Assembly: GCF_001642475.1 (NCBI RefSeq)
Contig: NW_019174065.1
Location: 1-64,000 of the forward strand
Source of the DNA: Fonsecaea monophora
Taxonomy: Eukaryota; Ascomycota; Eurotiomycetes; Chaetothyriales; Herpotrichiellaceae
Direction of reading: 5' to 3'
Length of the DNA: 64,000 bases
Made by a program: the position numbers and the translations under genes. Of this stretch, positions 53,028 through 64,000 are shown piece after piece. Within the stretch, counting starts at the first letter, position 1, and every line of letters starts with the position of its first letter. Under the pieces are notes generated by a model. That model had not been told where the DNA came from, made no database searches, and saw only the letters and a program-made list of their open reading frames with translations.

Positions 53028-54042
53028 ATGTCTGTAGATCTCCTGCCAGCCGAACTGGGCTTCCGACGTCAGTCCTCATACTTCTCTAACTCGACACATA
53101 CTCACGTTTTGAGCAGGCCCTTTCAATCGCGAAGTTAGCGAGATCCTCAAACTTACAAATCCCAATAGCCAACCCGTGGCCTTCAAGGTACAAGATTTCT
53201 CAATCGGTCAACTGATTATCCGCATGCTAACAGATGGCAAATAGGTCAAGACTACAGCCCCTAAGCAGTGAGTTTTGCGCCCGAGAAAGAGAAAGGAATA
53301 AAAGACACTCGTCTAACAGCGGATCAGATACTGTGTGCGACCGAACTCGGGCATCATCGCGCCCAATGAATCCGTCGACGTTCAAGGTGTGACCTGACAC
53401 TCTGGCATATACTCCCCGGCGCTGACCATGGTAGTTCTCCTACAAGCAATGAAAGAAGAACCTCCACTCGACGCCAAATGCCGGGATAAGTTCCTCGTCC
53501 AGTCCGTCCTCACTTCGGCCGATCAAGACCCCAACGTCACAACCCTTTGGCAGACGGTCGAGAAGACAGCCAAAGGATCCATCCAGGAGAGGAAGATCCG
53601 TGTCAACTTCCTTCCTGCTACTGCAGCTACCCCCAACGGTGTATCCTCTCATGAAGAGCAACCACCAGCCTACTCTTCCCCGACCCCGCAATTCGGCTCA
53701 CCCGCTCAGCAAACCTCAACCAACGCGTCAGCCGCCGAGTCCGTCAAGTCATCTGTGACAAATGTTGCGGAAGCGACTGGCCTCACCGCTGCCGCTTCAA
53801 CCGTTGCCAGCGCTGTTCCCACATCAAACGAGGAGCTGAAGGAACAGTTAGCAGCCGCAAAGGCTCAGATTCAAAAACTGACAAGCCAACTGAAAGACCC
53901 CCAAGTCCGGCAGCGAAAGGCACAGGAGGCGAATGAGAAAGTCCAGGCAGTGGTACAGCAAAGCCACGAATCAGGGGTTCCGTTGCAACTCGTGGCTGCC
54001 CTATGTCTAATCAGCTTCCTCATCGCTTACCTCTTCTTCTAG
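53028..54042 (+). CDS. SCS2: VAP/Scs2 ER membrane contact protein
   Basis: Five exons, 53028-53067, 53117-53187, 53245-53267, 53328-53386 and 53435-54042, encode 266 residues. Exons 1-5 rebuild an MSP domain (about residues 4-125): LLPAELGFRRPFNREVSEIL, TNPNSQPVAFKVKTTAPKQY, VRPNSGIIAPNESVDVQVLL. Exon 3 is only 23 nt. A Ser/Pro-rich linker, a coiled coil (about 185-225) and a C-terminal membrane anchor (last 18 residues, VAALCLISFLIAYLFF) follow. VAP proteins sit in the ER and bind FFAT motifs of lipid-transfer proteins, tethering ER to plasma membrane. Splice phases agree at all four introns. Confidence 0.95.
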
Positions 54043-55508
54043 AGGGATTCAATCTACCTTGGATATTGGGATTGTTTGAAACAGTCAAGATATACCCTTT
54101 TGTGGCAGCGGATTGCGCCACGCCGAGACGAAATGAGACGAGGAGCAGGTACCAGTGGACTGTGTGGAGTTGCGCGCAATATCTGGGTTGTGCAGGATGT
54201 GGAAGTTTTTGGTGGTTTGCTTCCCGCAAGTTTTGAACTGGTCGGCAAGTGAGGTCGAGGACTGAAACCCCGAGAAAATATGTCTCATGGAGACGATTAA
54301 TGGAGCCAGGAGCATACTGTGCGGAGGTGTGTATGGATTTTCCAATGTAAGCTTAGAACAAACATGGCCAGATCAACATTTCAGGTTCGAAGAGCAAAAC
54401 AAGGACGAGTACAGTTCTGCCAGTATCTGTCCTTCCTTCTGCCAAACTTGCAACTCAGGCGTTTATTTCTATTCCAAAATGTCTCTGGTTGGTGAAGCGG
54501 CAAGCCTTGACCGCAGACGCCTTTGGTTGACCTCGACATTCAACATGCGGAAGGATGAAATGGGGCTGTTTACAGTTCGAACATTCCACCCCTATCTCTG
54601 AGGAAAAGGAGACTATTCGACTCCTAACTATGCACCTTTCTATTTCAAAGGACCCCGTCTTAAAGGCGATTTTGGGAGATTTCAACCCATCCAATATACT
54701 AGAAGGGTGTAATCGGAAACAAATTATACCTATGCTTTTACCAAGAATTGTGATGTGACATGTCTGAGCCTGTAGGCCGCTGAGTCCGCCTAATTCCTTC
54801 ATTTGTTCTCGGCAGTGGTAAAAAATTGCCATAGAGGACCGGTTGGCATATACCAGCATATCCAGCTTTGCTAACAATTACATATTTAGACAGTGAAAGA
54901 CAGCGTATCTGTCGAGTCGCAAATAAGTCAGTGCCGGCATGCTGAACGTCAACCTCTTCAAGCATCAGCCGTTGTTCACCTACGGATTTGACCCACTCGG
55001 AGATATGGGCGTCGAATATGGAGGCAAACGAGGCTGGGATACCTGTTCGTTCGCATCACTGACGGGACTGGACCATGGATCCTTGCAGATGGCACCTTGA
55101 TTGAAGGTGCTGGCTAAGGTGTCATCCCCTAGTGCAAGCGGGTGGTCTTCATCCAGACTGAAAGGGCAAAATGGAAGCACATATCCCTTGGATGTGGGAT
55201 AACAATAGCTAGTAGTGGTACTTATGCACAAGTACCTATGGTCCTCAGGAAATCGAAAAGAGTAAAATGCCAAGTCTGACTGAAAGTTGGAACCCCGTTC
55301 CCCAGCCTTGCTGGTAAAACTCCGGTTGCGGGCGACTACAGAAGAGAACAACACAAGCCTGGAGTTTTAGCTCTCTACCTCAACCTCCACATCGACCTCG
55401 AACCGCCCTCGCTCAAACAATCTCCCTTTTACCTTCTTGCTAGACCTCATTCTCCTACCTGCGTCAGTCACCGCAATCTCTCTCTCTCTGTGGAGATAGA
55501 CCGCAACC
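54043..55508. other. Intergenic region
   Basis: About 1.5 kb between VAP and the Y14 gene. Open frames here are short and mostly overlap on opposite strands. A pyrimidine-rich CT tract (about 55475-55495) precedes the Y14 start. No gene recognised. Confidence 0.5.
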
Positions 55509-56288
55509 ATGTCGACCGAAATGGACGTCGACACCGCCCCTCCAACCGATCCCAAAAACGGGACCTCGTCCCCTACTGACACCAAAAAGTCGTCTGCCAA
55601 TGCAGGCGCCGAGGCTCGCACCGCTCAAAACGCCGTCGCCGTCCGCAGTATCGAGGGTTGGATCGTGATCGCGACCAACATCCACGAGGAAGCCACTGAG
55701 GAGGACATCCACGACCTCTTTGCCGAGTACGGGGACATCAAGAACTTGCATTTGAATTTGGATCGGAGGACGGGGTACGTCAAGGTACGTGAAAAGATGA
55801 AGCACTCTCTCTTGGATTTAGAACATCCTCCCCGCGGCTGGACCCAGACAGAGAGGAAGGACCAAAGGGAGGGAGGAAGGAGGGAACAAGAGAGCAATGA
55901 ACGGCCCATGCCCTAAGACGCGGAAACGTCAGAGAACAATGCGACTAACTCGAGCTCGGTGATTTGGTAGGGCTACGTCCTGATTGAATACCCTACCCAA
56001 GTCGAAGCGCAGGCCGCCATCAAGGCTCTAGACGGCGCAAAACTGCTCGACCAGACCATCTCTGTCGACTACGCCTTCGTCCGCCCGCCACCAAAGGATA
56101 AAGGAAGCCGTGCCAGCGGCGTCGCAACAAAGGGCCGTGGCGCCGGGGGCAGAGGCGGGAGGAGTCGAAGCCGCAGCAGGTCACGGAGTAGGAGCAAGAG
56201 CAAGAGCAGAAGCCGGAGTCGGAGCCGCGACCGCGACAGAGACAGGCGAAGGGATCCCCGTGACGAGGACAAAATGGACAGAGATTGA
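55509..56288 (+). CDS. RBM8A: Exon junction complex RNA-binding protein Y14/RBM8A
   Basis: Two exons, 55509-55784 and 55971-56288, encode 197 residues. The RRM (about residues 48-128) includes [60 protein letters not shown] and [17 protein letters not shown]. The EGWIV start and [15 protein letters not shown] are hallmarks of Y14, which pairs with Mago and deposits on spliced mRNA. The tail (about residues 137-197) is an unusually long Gly/Arg then Arg-Ser repeat region, ending in a [19 protein letters not shown] segment. Metazoan Y14 has only a short RS end. The intron splits RNP1 coding sequence in phase 0. Confidence 0.93.
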
Positions 56289-57160
56289 AAAAAAAAATCG
56301 CAACGACGGCGAGGATCTGGATGCTATGACGAGCTCCTTCCCTCGGTGACATTGAAACAACACAGACCGTGTCTCCGCCTAAAGAACCGTACAACCACTG
56401 CCCACGAGCAGTCAATTTCCCAGAACACAGCCTCTGGGTCTTTTAGTGGTGTTGCCCGACCACGCAGCCTCGGGTCACCATCTCAGACGATCTGTGCATG
56501 AGAGAAATCTGGCTCGCCATGTTATTGCACCCGAGCAAAGCCCTCCCGAGTACAGCCTGGCTACCTGGTCACTGTCGATACATGATCGGCATCACAACAT
56601 GTCCCTTTATAAGGTTGGTCCACCTGCCCTCCGCTCTCTACACTGATTTTTCTGACTGGCCCGCTAGTTCTGGCGCTCAGTCGACGTGTTCGTCGTAAAT
56701 ACACTCGCTGACTCGCTCTTCTAGTCTAGCTCTGAAGGTGTAGAATTCGCATCGAATAAACGACTTGCTGTGAGGGGCTCGTTCGGCAGACACTCCGTGG
56801 CCAATTGATTCAGTCTAGTTTGTATTGAGACCAAGGGCATGCCCTGCTACATACACGGTTGCCCGCTGGTGCCGTTCTACCACCATATTGTGGTTGACGA
56901 CGCGACACAAACGGCTGCCTTCCCAGAACCCTTAGCGGTCCTTTTATGCCACCACGCTTCTCTTGCGTCCTCGAGAACTCATTAAAGCTCCAACAAGGTG
57001 TGATTAGTGCAAGATTACAGTGATGCCCAATGAAATCGAGGGAAAAGAAACAATCGCCTTCTCAATCACAAATTTCCCTTTTCTCGCTGTTTCCGAAATC
57101 GTAATGCTGGCAGTCTTTTCCAAGCTCACCTTGCTTTTCCTGAAGCAGTCCGGATCCCTC
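56289..57160. other. Convergent intergenic region
   Basis: About 870 bp between the Y14 and CCCH zinc-finger gene ends. No gene or repeat recognised. Confidence 0.5.
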
Positions 57161-59302
57161 TCACAGGAGCGATCCTCCTTCTTTCTGAGTCTTCCTTTCT
57201 GGCGGTTCAATCGTCTCGACAATTTCCAGATCGACGATAGAATGTAATCCCTTCTTTTGGAAGGGACACATGACCCTGGCACATGTGGAATACTTTGATA
57301 TGTTGGGACAATGATGAGCGCAATAGCAATCATGTCGTCGGCATTCGGCACCCTGGCCGCACGGCTTGCTGCGAGCTATATTTCGCAATGCAAGATAAAT
57401 GCCATCCGAGATCTCCTCGTGGTCAAACGGGCACTGTGGGTCATTGCAATTGTTTCGCATGTGATGCTCATTGCATAACTGTCGATTGCTGACACGCAAC
57501 TCGAAAGCTTCGTGGTCGGCCGGTGCCTCACGCGGAAGTTTCAAGTCGATACGCTGCCCTAACTTGTTTAGAGCGATGGGAGAGCAAATAGGGCGTGCTA
57601 GAGGGTTTGGGTCGGGTTTCGTTAAAGCCTGCCGGGTGAATGCTGGCGATAAGTCGTTTGATTTGGTTGCAGCCGACGAAAGGGTTGCACTTGCAGGTGC
57701 GGGCGATGGAGACGATACTTGGGTTGGTGCTTTAGACTGCTCACTCTGAACCAGGTCATCCCACGACCCTTCAAAATGGCGAGGAGGTTGTCTTGGCGGT
57801 TGAGCACTGAAAGGACGTTCTTTATTTCGGTGGTTTTGTTTCTGTCTTCGAGAGTGGTTGTTGTTTGATCTCCTCCACAATACGGGCTCTTCCTCCACAA
57901 CCTGCCCAACCTTCGTCTTTTCCTCTCCCCACGGAGCTGCGATGGCAGGGGGTGCGTAACTGTTAGTTTGTGCATTCTCCCAACTCTGTTCTGCAGCTTT
58001 CGATTGCCGAGAAGAATGTGAAGATGTGTCGAGCTTGACAACGCCAACCGAGCTCGAGCCATCCAAATTGTCCATATCGCCATTTACCTCGGCAGGTATT
58101 TTGGCGGGCATCTGTGAAATTGTGGCGGGTAGCATCTGCATATTCTCGATGGCCCGAGTAGTAGGATTTTCGGTGTTGGAAGCGAAGGTCGCGGGGCGGG
58201 AGGGCCGAGGGAGTTGGACCAAAGGCTTCGGATTGCTAAGGGAGTCTGTCGAAAATCGCGTACTAGGGTCCTCATATCGCTGAGCCAGGGACGAGCCATT
58301 GGCAGTTCCGTTTGCAGTTCCGTTGACCGGAGAGTTGATCACGGAGAGGGAAGTGGCCTGTTGCGGCACAGCTTCAATGACGGAGAAGTCGACTGTATGG
58401 AACGGAAGGTTGTAGCCATTGTCTGTTCCCCCGCCCAACCGCACAAGCGACGTCTTTGACTTGGTGTAATCATCGTCGGCGTAAGTCTCGAGGACCTTGA
58501 AGTATTCCGATTGGCGATTCAACCCCAGGAAAAGATGTCTGCAATGGCAGTTTTCGAGATACAGTTCGTAGAAGTCTAGGTCTCGTTCAGTTAGCGGCCC
58601 CCAACCAGGATCTCTCTAGACTCACGCCTGATCTTTGCATCGACAGCATGGTGACCAGAACCGCAGTCAGAGATTGTAACACCCGGCTCCAGTTTGCTTG
58701 CATTTTGAATGAAAGTCCAGAGCTGATCTGGGTCGGGAGGTGAGCCCGCGGTAGAGAGGTCGTCGGCCAGCTTGCCCACGTCAATGAAAATGTGCACTAT
58801 TACCGAGAGGAGGTCTGGCAGGTCATTCTTGTGCTGCTCGCGGGCAAATGCTTTGGCCTCAGCCACAAGAGTATCGATCGCTGACTTTGCCCCTTGTATT
58901 CCTGCTCTTACAAGGTTTGGACTGAAAAAGTGGTGGTTCCCGTCGAAGAGGACCATGACATGTTGTACACTTGACTGCCATGACGGATCAGTAAAAGACG
59001 CCATGGGGGGGTAGGACAACAGGGAGGGCCAACCAATCGAGATTCGGCTTCTGTCGCGCGCTTGTGCCAGTGTCTTCGAGATTCGGTTTGATCTTGAAGA
59101 TCGTACCTGAGATTCTCGCATTCTGCTTCTGTGGCGCTAAGGAGTTGGACCAGTTTCTGAGGAAGTCAGCAACCACAATCCGGAGCAGAGGGGAGGAATT
59201 CATCAGCACTTCAAACACTGCTTCGATCTCGGTGGACTTTGCCCGATAATCCTTCTCCAACGACTTCCATGCAGCTGGAGGCTGCACAGGGCCGTCTGTC
59301 AT
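57161..59302 (-). CDS. DUF7923 and CCCH zinc-finger protein
   Basis: Four exons, 59302-59210, 59156-59107, 58969-58626 and 58575-57161, encode 633 residues. A short coiled coil (SLEKDYRAKSTEIEAVFEKL) leads into a large domain beginning VQHVMVLFDGN, then GLNRQSEYFKVLETY and the conserved SLVRLGGGTDNGYN. This matches DUF7923 as I recall it from fungal CCCH proteins. The middle is disordered. The C-terminus has a CCCH-type array (CNEHHMRNNCNDPQCPFDHE, then CAHHCPNISKYSTCARVMCPF), giving probable RNA binding. Introns 1 and 2 use weak sites and rest on frame and coiled-coil continuity; introns 3 and the downstream frame are firm. Confidence 0.82.
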
Positions 59303-61380
59303 GGCTAATGCAGGGCCAAGCGGACAGAAAAGGAGGCAACAACTGGAATGGGGATGGTTGGACAAAAGGACGAGACACTGGAAATGAGAGATATTCCTCT
59401 GCTCCGAGTATCACGAGAGAATACGAAGGACAGGGACGCCAAAGATAGTGGCACAATTTAAAATTGAATTGTGTGACAGGCGACGGCAAAAGGACAAACA
59501 CCCCCGCCAGGCATTGTTTCTCTTGTCGTTCTCCGCAGGCTTCTCGCTATTAGATAGGAGACAAGGGAAAGAGACAAACAACGGGCAGGCGCAGAGTGAA
59601 AAGGTAGTGGCATCAAAGGTTAAATGCAGCCGATTGCGTTGGGACTCTGACAAACATTCGGCTTCCCACAGATCAGGTACCTACATGTCCTTTTCTGGGG
59701 GGGCGGCTCTCAGGCGGCTCGCTTAGGCGCAGATCTGGCGGGGTTAGGGGGCGAAAAAGAAGGCTTTTGTTTCCCACTAAACCAGCAAGCAAGGTTTGAA
59801 CGATAGATGCATGAAAACCAACAGTGATTTATTCATTATATGCATTGTGGATAAAGAAAATACCTATCAAACGACAAACGACATTTGTGGTCTTACAAGA
59901 GTTCAGGAGAAATGTTTACCTTCTACCTAGGTAAGGCACATGTAGGGGTCCGGCCCGTCAGAGTATAAGGCATACAAGCAATTGGGTGTCCAGAAAAAAA
60001 AAAGGGAGTCCCTGCATTCATAAACCCCCGTGGAAGGCTCAAGGGGGCAAACAATGCAGGGTCTGAGGAGCATCCTTAGGTACCTAGGTACGGAGGGGAG
60101 GCCCCCACTGCATATCCATTTAGCACCTAGGTAGCACGTACGACTAGTTATTGGCACTGAGAGCCGAACAATCAAGAGCTTACACGGACCACTAGGCATC
60201 ACACCCAGGAGGAGACGTGCAGCAGGGTGGGGTACTCGGATAGGAAGCCGGTGCCAAACCAATCAGACTTTGTTGCCAAGCTCTCTTGACCTGATATGGA
60301 GAGGGCTAGTACACATGCTCGCACATCACGGGATCCACCTTCCGCTGCAACCGCCAAACTAGAACTTGACCTTCAAAAACTTCCGTCTTCACTCTTAGCC
60401 ATGCGAGGGCGACGCCACCATGCAAGCACCACTATCCGATCCTTCAGTAGAGCACGTGTCCTTCGCTGTCGATCTCGGTCGCTCATACCCGCAGCGTCAA
60501 TGTCCTTGCCCACGGAGAACGACACCTGAGTCCAATAGAGAAACCGTTGTTGAGAGCCAAGTGATGCTAAAGTATCGCAGTACCCGGTACATGGTCCACA
60601 AGTCGAGAAGACTGAGATCATAACAGTGAGTGCCTCATCGTTGTTTCGCACTTTGTTACGTGGTTAGTCAATTCAGTCGGAGAACCTGTCCTGACTTTGA
60701 GAGGAGCGAGCCACGTCTGGGACTGAGTGATCTGTGGAAGTTAGCTGACCCTTCTTATTTGGCTGCAATATCTGCGCCTGATGGAACTGCTCGTCTTGTA
60801 CGTTGGCCCAGCATCTTTTCTGTCCACAGTTCTCCTGAGGTGCCTTTACACGACAGCAATTTGAACTCGGCCCATGTGGTTTGTTCCATCAGCCTTGCAC
60901 CATATTGCCCTACAGTCTCTGGTGATCATTCAACCTCCTCTTGTCCACTCTATTCCCAATTGCTATGAGGACCAGCATCCACACTCGCACACCTCAGGGA
61001 GATTGGGAGCTCTGTCAAGACTATCAATTTGGTTAGGGCTTTCGCCGACTCGTCCATATTCCACCTCTCTGGCCTCCATGGACAACCTCGTGGCGTCTTC
61101 TTCGACCTTGTTTGAGACTATGGACAGAGTCCTGTTCAAGGCCAAGCGCAGATGCCATCTCTACAGACGAGAGCATTGTGCCACCTCTTCCCAATCCCCC
61201 TTTCTAGCACCTCCCCACCATCTTGTGTTTGCATTGTTATATATCCCACTCGAATCTGGCAACTGCTCTTGATCCTCTCAATGTCTTCGAAAACCACACC
61301 TCATTCTTTGCCTCACTTCTTGAAAAGACTTTTCCTTCAGTCGCTCTTTCATACACAGTCACTCCTTTTGGCCCTGCTCA
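59303..61380. other. Long gene-free region with palindromes
   Basis: About 2.1 kb without a supported gene. It contains TACCTAGGTA palindromes (59924-59933, 60081-60090) and ACCTAGGTA (60125-60133). The last 400 bp are pyrimidine-rich and form the probable promoter and leader of the secreted protein gene. Confidence 0.55.
59924..60133. repeat. Clustered TACCTAGGTA palindromes
   Basis: Two perfect 10-bp palindromes TACCTAGGTA and one 9-bp version in 210 bp. The chance of one such 10-mer per position is about one in a million, so clustering is not random. Confidence 0.6.
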
Positions 61381-64000
61381 ATGCGCTTTCTCAATACGGT
61401 GGGCGCTTTAGTGCCGGGAGTTGTTCTTGCTGGACCGCTGGCAACGATTACTCCCTGTGCCAGTGCACCAAGCTTATCGGCCATTCCGATCATTGTTACG
61501 GCACAGCATCAAACCGTATCAACCTGCTTCGGAATATCGGCATGTTTCCAGGGAACTTGTACTACGAGATATTCCCTAGACACCTTTGCGTACGTTAGCA
61601 CCGTTATCCCTGCTGCATGGGATGGTACTTCGATCCACGCAACTACGGTCACTTCTACTACTCAAACGGTGACAGTGTCTCGGTTCCGCACGACAATCAC
61701 TAAATTGGCCACCGCTACTTCAGCTGTCATCAAGAATGGAACCACTTCCCACGCTCCTCCAAAACCTGTTTACCTCACTGTCGCAAAAGATTTTATGGTT
61801 GCCTACAACAAGATGGGCCCTTTGGCGATACCAGGCTATGGCGGGAGCGGTCTTTGTAAGGAATGCAACGTGCATCAGGACGGAAGTCGGTCTCAGGTCG
61901 TCAATGTTATTGAGTGCAGGTCGGGTCTTGTTGGAGCCAAGTGCATGGGATACGCGGAGACATGGATCTCTATGCCCGCTTCTGCCTCCTCTTCAACGAC
62001 CCTAACGCCTCTTTCAACCCGATTCGTGGCTCCTTCGGCTGGGACCTTTACTTTCACCTTCACCCTGACAGCTCCTAGTCATATCGTCACTGCCGGAGTC
62101 AAGACCATTACTCTCGCGCCGAGTCCTTACTTCCATCATATCGTTCGTGAGTGCCACAGGCCCCGCGAGATTATTGATTTCACCATTGTCGTCACTAAAA
62201 CAATCTCCTGGACCTTACCCTGTCTCAGACAACCACCGCGGACATCATCTACTGTTCCGCTTCCCACTGGCAACCATGTAATCCCTGGTTTTCGCGATCC
62301 AGGTAACCGTCCAAGTTCGCCTGTCGATGACCTAGGTGGTGATGCTTACGACTGGACGAGCTGGGGAGGCGATGATGTGGTCAAACCTAGCCTCCCTCTT
62401 TCTCAGGACTGGCGTGATTGGACTCCCAGTCAATCTCAATCTGTACCTAGCGCTGAATCTACCGGCGGGTCTCCGATTTCTAGCCTCAGCCCGACCAGCG
62501 GCTCTACAAGTATCTCCTACACGATGAGCTCCCTTACAGGCGTCACCTCTGGGACCATGGCAACCAGCAGTGTCCTGACTCGATCTGTGAGCCCTACTGC
62601 CGATACTACCAGCACTTCAGCTAGCCTCAGCCTTCCACAGTCATCAATGACCATTACAGCGCCAGTCAGTGGTTCTTCGGCTGCCACGACCCGTGAAGTC
62701 ACGAGCAGTTCGTCTAGTGGCGCAGGGTCATCGACTACAAGCAGCATGTGGGTTACGACAGTCAATACAGCAAGCTTTTCGGGTGGGCCTCCTCCTGACT
62801 CGAGTTCAACTTTAACCCTGAACTCTACGAGTAGCTCTTCCACTAGTCCTATTTCCATCTCAACATCAATTCCCAGCTCAGTTACGGCTTCGGGCTTGAC
62901 ATCTCTCCTCTCCTCTAGCACAAGCTCTGTTAGCAGCGAGAGCTTTTCCGGTGCTCCGATCTCTAGATCCACTTCCAGCATTACTTCTACTACGACCAGT
63001 ACTTTACTCATCGCATCCACTACTACTTCCAGCTTCAGCATCGGTCCGATCTCAAGGTCAACCACAGATTCATTCCCTTCGAACCCCACTGGCTCCACCA
63101 TCATTGTTGCTACACCCATTTTGGCTACGACCAGCCTATCAAGCACGGCTTTCTTACCCGGAGCAGGCTCATCCAGCACCTCATTCCGAGCGGCAAGTTC
63201 AGGAAGTGGCTCCTCGGGTTTTAGCTCTAGAGCTGTACCCGATTCTACGGCCATCTCATTACGTACAAGTTCGATCGCCAGTCCGAGCCCACCTAGCACC
63301 AACCCAGGACTGCCAACTACAACGAGCATCTCTTCTAGCACCAGCATCGTGCCAGATACTAGCTCATCAGCTTCCCCATCGTCTTTAACAAGTTCAGGGG
63401 CCACGACCACCTCAACTAGCAGTACCTCTAACGCCAGTGTTGGCCCGATTGGCGGTTCAACTTCAACCCACAGTAGCACCGGCCCCAGCTCTATCAGCAC
63501 CGTGTTGGCGTCTTTGACGTCTACTTCAACCTCCGTTGTCGATGCGTCAATTGGATCCGCCTCCACATCCTTCTCGCTAACTACAAGTCTCACTACTCAA
63601 TCTACGGTCACATCTGCGAGCTCTTTTTCAACGATCTCAGCTACATCTCCCGCATTCATTGGTAGTAGCACTTCGTCGCTATCCAGCACAACGTCGAGCA
63701 CACAGATTGTCCCTGCCCCCCATGCTACGGGTCCTTTCTTCATCACCACAAACTCACCCCTGAGGACTCGCAAGAGAACCGTTCAATATTTGGGGGTTTC
63801 AGATGGCATTGGGACTCTCTTCAGCGATTCATCGGCAGCCTCTAGATTCTTTTTGGATACCGCAGGTTACTTGCGGACTGATTCATTCTATGTAGATTCC
63901 AATCTCGACCAGCCTTACCTTACTTTCTCTCTCATTACAACCATCAATGGGCGCCAGTCGAAGTGGTTTATTGATTCCACTGGTCTCCTGTTACTACAAG
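61381..64000 (+). CDS. Secreted Ser/Thr-rich mucin-like protein, 3' end outside window
   Basis: One open frame from ATG 61381 to the window end, 873 codons with no stop. Residues 1-18 (MRFLNTVGALVPGVVLAG) form a signal peptide. A Cys-containing N-terminal part (about 20-330) follows, with a CFGISACFQGTCTTRYS segment and a CKECNVHQDGS segment. About residues 370-780 are almost only Ser, Thr, Ala and Gly, a heavily O-glycosylated stalk. After that a globular part starts near TGPFFITTNSPLRTRKRTVQ and continues past the edge, with GVSDGIGTLFSDSSAASRFF. It recalls DUF7908-type domains in fungal wall proteins, tentative. Likely wall-bound or secreted. Single-exon model; an intron is not needed. Confidence 0.85.
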   Translation, partial: MRFLNTVGALVPGVVLAGPLATITPCASAPSLSAIPIIVTAQHQTVSTCFGISACFQGTCTTRYSLDTFAYVSTVIPAAWDGTSIHATTVTSTTQTVTVSRFRTTITKLATATSAVIKNGTTSHAPPKPVYLTVAKDFMVAYNKMGPLAIPGYGGSGLCKECNVHQDGSRSQVVNVIECRSGLVGAKCMGYAETWISMPASASSSTTLTPLSTRFVAPSAGTFTFTFTLTAPSHIVTAGVKTITLAPSPYFHHIVRECHRPREIIDFTIVVTKTISWTLPCLRQPPRTSSTVPLPTGNHVIPGFRDPGNRPSSPVDDLGGDAYDWTSWGGDDVVKPSLPLSQDWRDWTPSQSQSVPSAESTGGSPISSLSPTSGSTSISYTMSSLTGVTSGTMATSSVLTRSVSPTADTTSTSASLSLPQSSMTITAPVSGSSAATTREVTSSSSSGAGSSTTSSMWVTTVNTASFSGGPPPDSSSTLTLNSTSSSSTSPISISTSIPSSVTASGLTSLLSSSTSSVSSESFSGAPISRSTSSITSTTTSTLLIASTTTSSFSIGPISRSTTDSFPSNPTGSTIIVATPILATTSLSSTAFLPGAGSSSTSFRAASSGSGSSGFSSRAVPDSTAISLRTSSIASPSPPSTNPGLPTTTSISSSTSIVPDTSSSASPSSLTSSGATTTSTSSTSNASVGPIGGSTSTHSSTGPSSISTVLASLTSTSTSVVDASIGSASTSFSLTTSLTTQSTVTSASSFSTISATSPAFIGSSTSSLSSTTSSTQIVPAPHATGPFFITTNSPLRTRKRTVQYLGVSDGIGTLFSDSSAASRFFLDTAGYLRTDSFYVDSNLDQPYLTFSLITTINGRQSKWFIDSTGLLLLQ

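Noticed and set aside
62517..63593. 358-residue open frame on the minus strand
   Set aside because: It is the antisense shadow of the Ser/Thr-rich stalk: TCN/ACN codons read backwards give Val/Glu/Leu-rich sequence without stops. It has no domain.
1..64000. Secondary-metabolite cluster in the first 35 kb
   Set aside because: No polyketide synthase, NRPS, terpene cyclase or prenyltransferase core gene is seen; the genes look catabolic.

Overview
This window is nuclear DNA from a filamentous ascomycete (Pezizomycotina). The evidence is many short GT-AG introns (mostly about 45-140 nt), zinc-cluster (Zn2Cys6) regulators, a sphingolipid delta-4 desaturase, and fungus-restricted families such as DUF7770 and DUF7923/CCCH. 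Several genes are intronless. Genus cannot be fixed from the sequence; the mix of catabolic oxidoreductases would suit a black-yeast or Eurotiomycete-like genome, but that is a guess. I found no transposase, reverse transcriptase, tRNA, rRNA or CRISPR array.

Region 1 (about 1-35,300) is an accessory, catabolism-like block. In order it holds the last exon of a Baeyer-Villiger monooxygenase, two short-chain dehydrogenases, a cyclase/formamidase-family hydrolase, a TfdA/TauD dioxygenase, a zinc-cluster regulator divergent from an HpcH/HpaI aldolase, a sugar porter, a fluoroacetate-dehalogenase-like hydrolase, a zinc-cluster DNA-binding half and a regulatory half of a transcription factor arranged tail to tail, an anion:cation symporter, a PAF-acetylhydrolase-like lipase, a salicylate-hydroxylase-like flavoprotein, a DHA1 transporter with a frameshift, a second symporter and a TauD-type dioxygenase. 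Together they could import, hydroxylate, cleave, dehalogenate and aldol-split small organic acids or aromatics. No single pathway is proven.

Region 2 (about 35,900-59,300) is mostly core genes: UTP3/SAS10 (ribosome biogenesis), TSC10 (sphingoid base synthesis), MSH5 (meiotic crossover), sphingolipid delta-4 desaturase, a UBA-UBX adaptor of Cdc48/p97, a VAP/Scs2 ER tether, Y14/RBM8A (exon junction complex), a DUF7923 CCCH zinc-finger protein, and three conserved but unnamed fungal genes. A DUF7770 gene and an APH-type kinase sit between UTP3 and TSC10.

Region 3 (59,303-64,000) is a 2 kb gene-free stretch with repeated TACCTAGGTA palindromes, then a secreted Ser/Thr-rich mucin-like wall protein that runs off the window end.

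Best leads: (a) the hydrolase at 15,440-16,339 has all eight active-site residues of bacterial fluoroacetate dehalogenase, in near-identical spacing; (b) the split, inverted transcription factor beside it, whose promoter carries CCG/CGG everted pairs; (c) two ceramide-pathway genes flanking MSH5; (d) the single-base frameshift in the DHA1 transporter. Exon boundaries were worked out by eye from frame continuity, GT-AG sites and family motifs; every multi-exon model given keeps reading phase.
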